From the NCBI GenBank assembly GCA_964544115.1, contig CAZJBP010000220.1:1-5267 (forward strand): 5,267 nt of DNA, in the 5' to 3' direction. Position numbers and translations under genes: made by a program. The notes beneath the pieces were generated by a model. That model was not told the origin of the DNA and searched no databases. It saw nothing but the letters and a program-made list of their open reading frames with translations. Source of the DNA: CAZJBP01 sp964544115 (GTDB lineage: Bacteria > Verrucomicrobiota > Kiritimatiellia > UBA8416 > JADHWI01). Each line of letters begins with the position of its first letter. Position 1 is the stretch's first letter. Shown here in pieces: positions 1-4,367 of this stretch.

Positions 1-740
1 AAACGCACCCGCCGCTGCTGCGGCGCCTCGCCGGGGCGCAGCGGCAGGCGGTCGTCGTCCACCATGATCAGGGCGCCGTCGCGTTCCACCACCGGGCGCT
101 CCGCGGCGAAGTAGAGCGGGACGATGGGGATCTTCTCCAGGCGGATGTACTGCCAGATGTCCAGCTCGGTCCAGTTGGAGAGCGGGAACACGCGCACGCT
201 TTCGCCCGGGTTGATGCGTGCATTGAACAGCGACCAGAGTTCCGGGCGCTGGTTCTTGGGATCCCACTGGTGGTGGCGGTCGCGGAAGGAATACACGCGC
301 TCCTTGGCTCGGGACTTCTCCTCGTCGCGGCGGGCGCCGCCGAAGGCGCAGTCGTAGCGCCCCTTCTCCAGGGCCTGCAGCAGGGCCTGCGTCTTCATGG
401 TGTCGGTGTACTTGCGGCTGCCCAGCGAGAAGGGCGTGGCGCCGGCCTTCCGGCCCTCTTCGTTGGTGTGGACGATGAGGTCGAGGCCGTTCTCGGCGCA
501 GAACCAGTCCCTAAAGGCGATCATGTCGCGGAACTTGAAGGTCGAATCGATGTGCAGAAGGGGAAATGGGACCCGGTCGGGATAGAACGCCTTCTGCGCG
601 AGCCGCACCATCACGGACGAATCCTTGCCGATCGAGTAGAGCATGACCGGGTTCTCGAACTGGCTGACGGCATCGCGCAGGATGCGGATGCTCTCCGCCT
701 CCAGCTGCTTCAACTGGCTCAGGGTGTGAGAGGGTGTCAT
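1..740 (-). CDS. cysD: Sulfate adenylyltransferase small subunit CysD (3' end cut by window edge)
   Basis: CysD is the ATP-pyrophosphatase subunit of ATP sulfurylase. With the GTPase CysN it makes adenosine 5'-phosphosulfate (APS) from ATP and sulfate in the cytoplasm. The minus-strand frame has 246 complete codons starting at ATG 740-738 and is open to the window edge; the family is about 300 residues, so roughly the last 55 are missing. Visible hallmarks are the PP-loop SIGKDS (residues 36-41), HIDSTFKFR (63-71), the family signature GGARRDEEKSRAKERVYSFRD-like block starting at residue 134, and SNWTELDIWQYI (188-199). The ATG overlaps the cysH stop as ATGA and no good Shine-Dalgarno precedes it, which suggests translational coupling to cysH. 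cysN would be expected next, beyond the left edge. Identification is from recognised family motifs and is very secure. Confidence 0.97.
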   Translation of the reverse strand, partial: MTPSHTLSQLKQLEAESIRILRDAVSQFENPVMLYSIGKDSSVMVRLAQKAFYPDRVPFPLLHIDSTFKFRDMIAFRDWFCAENGLDLIVHTNEEGRKAGATPFSLGSRKYTDTMKTQALLQALEKGRYDCAFGGARRDEEKSRAKERVYSFRDRHHQWDPKNQRPELWSLFNARINPGESVRVFPLSNWTELDIWQYIRLEKIPIVPLYFAAERPVVERDGALIMVDDDRLPLRPGEAPQQRRVR

Positions 741-1504
741 GGTGGGGTTGGCCTGCTGTCCGGTTGCTGAAGGTTTGGGCGTGGTTTCCGGTTGACTGGC
801 GGATGCAATCCGCACTCCTTGTGCGTGTCTGCTTCCCACCACCAGCGGCCCGAGCGGAACGGGTCGCCCGGGCGGATGGCCCGGGTGCAACAGGCGCAGC
901 CGATGCTGACGAAGCCCTGTTCGTGCAGCGGGTTGACGGGAACCTGGTGTTCGACGACGTAGGCGCGCACCTGGTCCCAGGTCCACGCATGCAGCGGGCA
1001 GACCTTCGGCAGATGGTTCTCCTCATCCCACCCGACCGGAGCGACAACCGCGCGATCGGGCGACTGCTCGGCGCGCAGTCCGCAGACCCAGCCGTCGGCG
1101 TACCGCAGGACGCGCCGCAGGGGCTCGATCTTGCGCACCTGGCAGCAGAGACGACGGTTCTCCACGCTCTCTCTGAAGAGGTTGACTCCGCGTTCGGCCA
1201 CCAGGGCTTCCAACTGGTTCGCGTCCGGGCTGAGGACGCGAATGCGCAGACCGTAGCGACGCTCCGTCTGCTGGATCAGTTCGTAGGTTTCAGGGAACAG
1301 CCGTCCGGTATCGAGCGTAAAGAGGGGGATGGGCAGGCCAGCCGCTGCGATCATGTGGGTGATGACCTGGTCCTCCATACCCAACGAGGTCGCGAAGACA
1401 GCGCCCCCTCGAAGGGTCTTGCCGGCCCAGGCGAGGACGTCCTCAGCCGAGGCCTCCGCAAGAGACTGCGCCGCTGTGGCCGCTGCCTCTTTGTCGAGTG
1501 TCAT
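737..1504 (-). CDS. cysH: Assimilatory adenylyl-sulfate (APS) reductase, [4Fe-4S] type
   Basis: The 255-residue cytoplasmic enzyme reduces activated sulfate to sulfite with thioredoxin-like electron donors. Seen: the nucleotide-binding SLGMED loop (40-45), LDTGRLFPET (64-73), the cysteine pair C120-C121 in RRLCCQVRK, GLRAEQSPDRA (142-152), C203/C206 in IGCACCTRAI, the GRWWWE block (219-224), and the C-terminal KECGLH carrying the catalytic cysteine C231. In this family the CC...CxxC set marks the iron-sulfur enzymes that use APS directly, whereas PAPS-specific CysH lacks it; the APS preference here is inferred from that. The frame can be read upstream to 1705, but the ATG at 1504 is chosen because GGGAGGAG lies 5 bases before it and homology begins just after it. 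The last 20 or so residues are proline-rich and probably disordered. It is the first gene of a cysHD operon, diverging from rex. Confidence 0.96.
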   Translation of the reverse strand: MTLDKEAAATAAQSLAEASAEDVLAWAGKTLRGGAVFATSLGMEDQVITHMIAAAGLPIPLFTLDTGRLFPETYELIQQTERRYGLRIRVLSPDANQLEALVAERGVNLFRESVENRRLCCQVRKIEPLRRVLRYADGWVCGLRAEQSPDRAVVAPVGWDEENHLPKVCPLHAWTWDQVRAYVVEHQVPVNPLHEQGFVSIGCACCTRAIRPGDPFRSGRWWWEADTHKECGLHPPVNRKPRPNLQQPDSRPTPP

Positions 1505-1509
1505 TCTAA

Positions 1510-1517
1510 CTCCTCCC
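1510..1517 (-). promoter_or_regulatory. Shine-Dalgarno of cysH
   Basis: On the minus strand GGGAGGAG sits 5 bases upstream of the cysH ATG. It is the strongest ribosome-binding site in the window and fixes the cysH start against the much longer open frame that reaches back to 1705. Confidence 0.88.
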
Positions 1518-1544
1518 AGAAAGCTCCATTGCCTTGAACTGCGG

Positions 1545-1562
1545 TCATGTAATATAACATGA
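1545..1562. promoter_or_regulatory. Palindromic candidate operator over the cysHD -10 region
   Basis: TCATGTAATATAACATGA is an 18-base inverted repeat: 6-base perfect arms TCATGT/ACATGA, with 8 of 9 base pairs of the whole palindrome matching. It covers the -10 region of the proposed cysHD promoter, where a bound homodimeric regulator would block RNA polymerase. It does not resemble the Rex-box consensus, so another regulator, perhaps one responsive to sulfur supply, is more likely. The regulator is not identifiable from the site. Confidence 0.5.
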
Positions 1563-1575
1563 TCAACATAGTCAA
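1547..1575 (-). promoter_or_regulatory. Probable cysHD promoter
   Basis: On the minus strand TTGACT (1575-1570) matches the sigma70 -35 consensus at 5 of 6 positions. At the ideal 17-base spacing the -10 would be TTACAT (1552-1547), only 3 of 6. A better -10 hexamer, TATATT (1556-1551, 5 of 6), is only 13 bases from TTGACT and would need a different, poor -35. The exact -10 is therefore uncertain, but both options put the transcription start near 1540-1545, about 40 bases upstream of the cysH ATG, and both lie inside the palindrome at 1545-1562. Confidence 0.5.
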
Positions 1576-1583
1576 GAATCAAT

Positions 1584-1604
1584 TGAGTTCGAGAATCGAA
1601 CGCA
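1584..1604. repeat. Second inverted repeat in the cysH-rex divergent region
   Basis: GTTCGA-gaa-TCGAAC (1587-1601) is a perfect 6-base inverted repeat with a 3-base spacer. It extends to 9-base arms with one mismatch over 1584-1604. It lies about 10 bases upstream of the cysHD -35 and about 25 bases upstream of the rex -35, a position suited to an activator or a shared repressor of either gene. The GTTC...GAAC order is the reverse of the Gram-positive LexA box (GAAC...GTTC), so LexA is not a good candidate. An 8-base palindrome TCAATTGA (1579-1586) abuts it. Confidence 0.4.
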
Positions 1605-1617
1605 TCACACGGGGCAT

Positions 1618-1635
1618 TCGTTAGAAAATTGACAG
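1618..1635. promoter_or_regulatory. Imperfect Rex-box-like site over the rex -35
   Basis: TCGTTAGAAAATTGACAG matches the Rex-box consensus TTGTTAAnnnnTTAACAA at 10 of its 14 defined positions. Its right half contains the -35 hexamer TTGACA of the rex promoter. Binding here would block transcription of rex and so give negative autoregulation, which is known for several Rex proteins. The left half (GTTAG) and right half (TTGAC) are not a perfect inverted pair, so the site would be weaker than the one at 2317-2334. Confidence 0.4.
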
Positions 1636-1657
1636 CACACGCAGGCCGAAATATACT
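1629..1657 (+). promoter_or_regulatory. rex promoter, sigma70 type
   Basis: TTGACA (1629-1634), a perfect -35 hexamer, is followed after exactly 17 bases by TATACT (1652-1657), which matches the -10 consensus at 5 of 6 positions. Transcription should start about 5-8 bases after the -10, near 1662-1665. That is only 3-6 bases before the rex ATG at 1668, so the transcript would be almost leaderless. The upstream frame-compatible TTG at 1629 lies inside the -35 and cannot be the start on such a transcript. Confidence 0.75.
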
Positions 1658-1667
1658 CCCAAGCGAG

Positions 1668-2312
1668 ATGAACAGCAAGGGCCCCATTCCACCCTCAGTC
1701 GTCAAGCGTATGACGAAGTACCTCGCCTACGTGCAGGGGCTGTGCGAGGACAACGTGGCTTGGGTGTCCTCCTCGGAATTGGCCGACACGCTTGGGATGA
1801 CGAGTTCAACCGTGCGGCAGGATCTGTCGCATCTGGATTTTTCAGGGACCTCCAAGCGCGGTTACGAAACGGCGGGGCTCGCGCAGGTGCTGGTCAAGGC
1901 GCTGGGCGTTGACGAAGAGTGGCGCATGGTGGTGGCGGGCGCCGGCAATCTGGGCCGCGCGCTGGTGCTGCACAGGGACTTCGAGCGCCGCGGGTTCCGG
2001 ATTTGCGCGATCTTCGACAATGACAAGCGCAAGATCGGCACCCGGGTCGGGGCTCTCACGGTGCAGGGCATGCGCGAGCTGCCGACGGTGGTCCAGGAGC
2101 AGAACATCCAGCTCGGCGTGATCGCCGTGCCCCCGGCGGCCGCCCAGAGCGTGGCCGACATCATGATCGCTTCGCGGATGCGCGGCCTGCTGAATCTGGC
2201 CCTGACGCACATCATCGCCCCCCGCCAGGTCGCCGTCATCGACGCGCGCATTGCCGCAAGCCTGCTCGAGCTGTCGTATGCCGTGAAGACGATGTCTGAA
2301 CCGGCGCGTTAG
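1668..2312 (+). CDS. rex: Redox-sensing transcriptional repressor Rex
   Basis: Rex is a homodimeric DNA-binding protein that reads the NADH/NAD+ ratio. It binds its operators when NADH is low and leaves them when NADH is high, typically controlling fermentation, NADH dehydrogenase and hydrogenase genes. The 214-residue product is normal length. Residues 8-75 form the N-terminal winged helix (IPPSVVKRMTKYL; WVSSSELADTLGMTSSTVRQDLSHL, the recognition-helix segment). A Rossmann NAD(H) domain follows with VVAGAGNLGRAL (88-99), AIFDNDKRKIG (114-124) and VIAVPPAAAQSVAD (151-164). The C-terminal helix ends SLLELSYAVK (198-207), as in the family. The segment after the recognition helix reads LDFSGTSKRGYE, where most Rex proteins have an FGxFGxRGxGY-like wing, so this is a divergent branch. 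ATG 1668 is chosen over TTG 1629 because the latter lies in the promoter; no clear Shine-Dalgarno is present. Confidence 0.93.
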   Translation: MNSKGPIPPSVVKRMTKYLAYVQGLCEDNVAWVSSSELADTLGMTSSTVRQDLSHLDFSGTSKRGYETAGLAQVLVKALGVDEEWRMVVAGAGNLGRALVLHRDFERRGFRICAIFDNDKRKIGTRVGALTVQGMRELPTVVQEQNIQLGVIAVPPAAAQSVADIMIASRMRGLLNLALTHIIAPRQVAVIDARIAASLLELSYAVKTMSEPAR

Positions 2313-2316
2313 ATAT

Positions 2317-2334
2317 ACGTTAAATATTTAACAC
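2317..2334. promoter_or_regulatory. Rex operator (Rex box)
   Basis: The core GTTAAATATTTAAC (2319-2332) is a perfect 14-base palindrome. Over 18 bases it matches the Rex consensus TTGTTAAnnnnTTAACAA at 11 of 14 defined positions, including all ten core positions of the two GTTAA/TTAAC half-sites. It lies 4 bases after the rex stop codon and 6 bases before the -35 of the next promoter. Having no GC stem and no following T-run, it is not a terminator. It predicts control of the kinase-flavoprotein operon by the adjacent rex product. Confidence 0.78.
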
Positions 2335-2340
2335 TTCCTC

Positions 2341-2370
2341 TTGACCTTCTTCTTCCTGCGCTGATAGAGT
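2341..2370 (+). promoter_or_regulatory. Probable promoter of the sensor kinase-flavoprotein operon
   Basis: TTGACC (2341-2346) is a 5-of-6 match to the -35 consensus. After 18 bases comes TAGAGT (2365-2370), a 4-of-6 -10 hexamer preceded by TG one base earlier, an extended -10. Transcription would start near 2377, leaving a leader of about 60 bases before the kinase ATG. The Rex box lies immediately upstream, close enough for a bound dimer to interfere with polymerase. Confidence 0.5.
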
Positions 2371-2435
2371 GACACCCGGTTTTTGCGTCGGCGGGGGTGT
2401 GTCCCGCGATAGCGTCGGTTTCTGACGAGTCGCTC

Positions 2436-4367
2436 ATGCTCAAGACCAAGCTATTTAGAGGCTTCGCGCTTCTGGTCGTGCTCTTCGGCGCCCTCTCCGC
2501 GCTGGTGGCGGTCCGAACGCTGACTCGCCGCGTGGTCGAGGAGGCGCAAACGCGCGTGCGCCTGGACCTGCGCAGCGCGTGGCACGTCTACGACAGCCGC
2601 ATCCGCGAGATCGAGACCGTCGTGCGGATGGCAGCATCCAAGCAGGCCGTGGAGGAGACGGCGGCGACGGCCGTGTGGACGAATGACGACACGCAGGCGC
2701 GCCTCGAGCGCATGCGCGTCAGCTTTGGCCTGGACTTCCTCGGGGTGGCCTCTGCGGAGGGTGTCGTGACGCTCCGCTCCGCACCCCCGCACCTTACGGG
2801 CGACTACCGGGTCGCCGATCCGATCTTGAGCGCGGCCCTGAAGGGGGCCGTGGCTTCGGGTACGGTGGTGATGAGCCGCGACGAACTGGAACGCGAAGCC
2901 GAGGGGCTTGCGGGCCGGGCATTTCTGGAGATCAAGCCGACTCCGCATGCGCGCCTGTCGCCGAAGCAGGTCGAGGACCGCGGCCTGGTCGTGATGTCGG
3001 CTGCGCCCATCCAGAAGGGCAGCACCGTCCTCGGCGCCGTCTACGGCGGCGTCCTCGTGAATCGCAACAGCGGCCTGGTCGACAGCATTCGCAACATCGT
3101 CTACGACGACGAGAGCTACGGCGGCGCGCCCGTGGGCACCGCGACGATCTTCCTGGACGACGTGCGCGTGGCCACAACGGTGCGCGGGGAGGATGGCAAC
3201 CGGGCTCTGGCCACGCGCGTGTCGAAAGAGGTGGCCGAATGCGTTCTGGACAACGGCCGGCCGTGGGATGCCGAGGCGTTCGTGGTCAGGGACCGGTACC
3301 TGACGGCGTACGACCCGATCCTCGATCCGGCCGGCCGGACCATCGGCATGCTGTACGTTGGCATTCTCAAGCGCCCCTTCCAGGACTACGGCCGCGGCAT
3401 CATCGTCAAGTACCTCCTGATCTCCCTGTTCGCCCTGTGCGTGGCGCTGGTGCTGGCGTTCGTCATTGCCGGCCGACTGGCGCTGCCGATCCACCGCCTG
3501 GTGGAGTCGGCCAACCGCTGGCGTGAAGGGGAGCGGCCGCCGCCGGTGTCGACCGACAGGGCGTGCGACGAAACGGAACGCCTCATCCGCGCGTTCAACC
3601 AGATGACCGCCACGCTGGTCGACCGCGAGGAGAGCCTCAAGGCCACGAACCGCAGCTACATGGAGACGCTGGGCTTTGTGTCCCACGAATTGAAGAGTCC
3701 CGTCGCCACGATCATGAACTACGTCTATCTGCTGGGCGAGCTGAAGCTCGGCCCGCTATCCGAGAAGCAGATGAAGGCCGTTCACTCGATCGATGCGAAC
3801 AGCCGCCGGCTCGTGGAGATGGTGCGGCACTACCTCAATCTGTCGCGCATCGAGAACCGGGACCTGAGCCCCGTGCGGGGCCGCGTGGCTGTGGGTGAGG
3901 AGATTCTGCTCCCGCTCCTGCATGCGGCCGAGGCGGACGTGCAGGGGCGCGGCATGCGCGTGGTCAACGAGATCGGAGAGGACGTTGTGCTGCACGCCGA
4001 CCGCAACATGGTGCGAGAGGTGTTCGAAAACCTGTTGAGCAACGCGGTCAAGTACGGGCGGCAAGGCGGCGAGATCGCCTTCCGCAGCCACATCGAGGGC
4101 GCTATGGTCGCGTTTGCGGTGCGGAACGAAGGAGCGGGCGTTCCGCGCGAGCGCCTGCCGGAGCTGTTCCAGAAGTTCAGCCGGCTGGAAGGCACGCCGG
4201 AGGCGAGCCGGCAGAAGGGTACGGGCCTGGGGCTCTACATTACCAAACACATAATCGAGGCGCATGGTGGTCGGGTGTCGGCGGACTCGGAACCCGGGAC
4301 GTGGATGGAGTTCACCTTCACGTTGCCGGCGTTCGCAGGGAAGGAAGAGAAGGTGCAGCATGGGTAA
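2436..4367 (+). CDS. Membrane sensor histidine kinase with extracytoplasmic Cache domain
   Basis: The 643-residue inner-membrane kinase is predicted to autophosphorylate in response to an external signal. Order: transmembrane segment at about 8-26; extracytoplasmic region about 27-321, whose distal part (YLTAYDPILDPAGRTIGMLYVGI, about 288-310) is typical of Cache_3/Cache_2-type small-molecule sensors; second transmembrane segment about 322-345; HAMP about 346-400; HisKA with H417 in the H-box FVSHELKSP; HATPase_c with N-box N532/N536, G1 region RNEGAGVP (563-570), F-box LFQKFSRLE and G2 GTGLGL (595-600). In G1 the usual Asp is Asn564. The ligand is unknown. No receiver domain or response regulator gene is visible. 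ATG 2436 is preferred over an in-frame GTG at 2397 because it places a short basic stretch just before the first membrane segment. The 3' end overlaps the next gene by 8 bases. Related kinase genes are known in hydrogenase operons of anaerobes. Confidence 0.92.
   Translation: MLKTKLFRGFALLVVLFGALSALVAVRTLTRRVVEEAQTRVRLDLRSAWHVYDSRIREIETVVRMAASKQAVEETAATAVWTNDDTQARLERMRVSFGLDFLGVASAEGVVTLRSAPPHLTGDYRVADPILSAALKGAVASGTVVMSRDELEREAEGLAGRAFLEIKPTPHARLSPKQVEDRGLVVMSAAPIQKGSTVLGAVYGGVLVNRNSGLVDSIRNIVYDDESYGGAPVGTATIFLDDVRVATTVRGEDGNRALATRVSKEVAECVLDNGRPWDAEAFVVRDRYLTAYDPILDPAGRTIGMLYVGILKRPFQDYGRGIIVKYLLISLFALCVALVLAFVIAGRLALPIHRLVESANRWREGERPPPVSTDRACDETERLIRAFNQMTATLVDREESLKATNRSYMETLGFVSHELKSPVATIMNYVYLLGELKLGPLSEKQMKAVHSIDANSRRLVEMVRHYLNLSRIENRDLSPVRGRVAVGEEILLPLLHAAEADVQGRGMRVVNEIGEDVVLHADRNMVREVFENLLSNAVKYGRQGGEIAFRSHIEGAMVAFAVRNEGAGVPRERLPELFQKFSRLEGTPEASRQKGTGLGLYITKHIIEAHGGRVSADSEPGTWMEFTFTLPAFAGKEEKVQHG

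Noticed and set aside
270..770. Plus-strand frame opposite cysD
   Set aside because: A shadow of cysD; Val/Leu/Gly/Arg-rich translation typical of antisense reading in GC-rich genes.
734..1537. 267-codon plus-strand frame opposite cysH
   Set aside because: A shadow of cysH, whose identity is secure; the translation shows no domain.
1505..1705. Extended cysH start reaching back to 1705
   Set aside because: The extra 67 residues have no homology features, cross the rex promoter and start region, and the internal ATG at 1504 has an ideal Shine-Dalgarno.
2319..2332. The AT-rich palindrome as a rex terminator
   Set aside because: It has no GC-rich stem and no following T-tract, and it matches the Rex operator instead. 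No convincing intrinsic terminator was found after rex, so read-through into the kinase gene is possible.
2372..2400. ACACCC/GGGTGT hairpin (6-bp stem, 17-base loop) in the kinase leader
   Set aside because: Short stem with a long loop and no T-run after it; no riboswitch or terminator could be supported.
2397..2435. GTG at 2397 as the kinase start
   Set aside because: It would add 13 residues before a sequence that already looks like a normal membrane-protein N-terminus. Neither start has a strong Shine-Dalgarno, so this remains possible but less likely.
2451..3686. Long open frame of 411 codons on the minus strand opposite the kinase gene
   Set aside because: It is an antisense shadow in GC-rich sequence: low-complexity His/Arg/Ala-rich translation, no recognisable domain, and the plus strand carries a complete well-conserved kinase.
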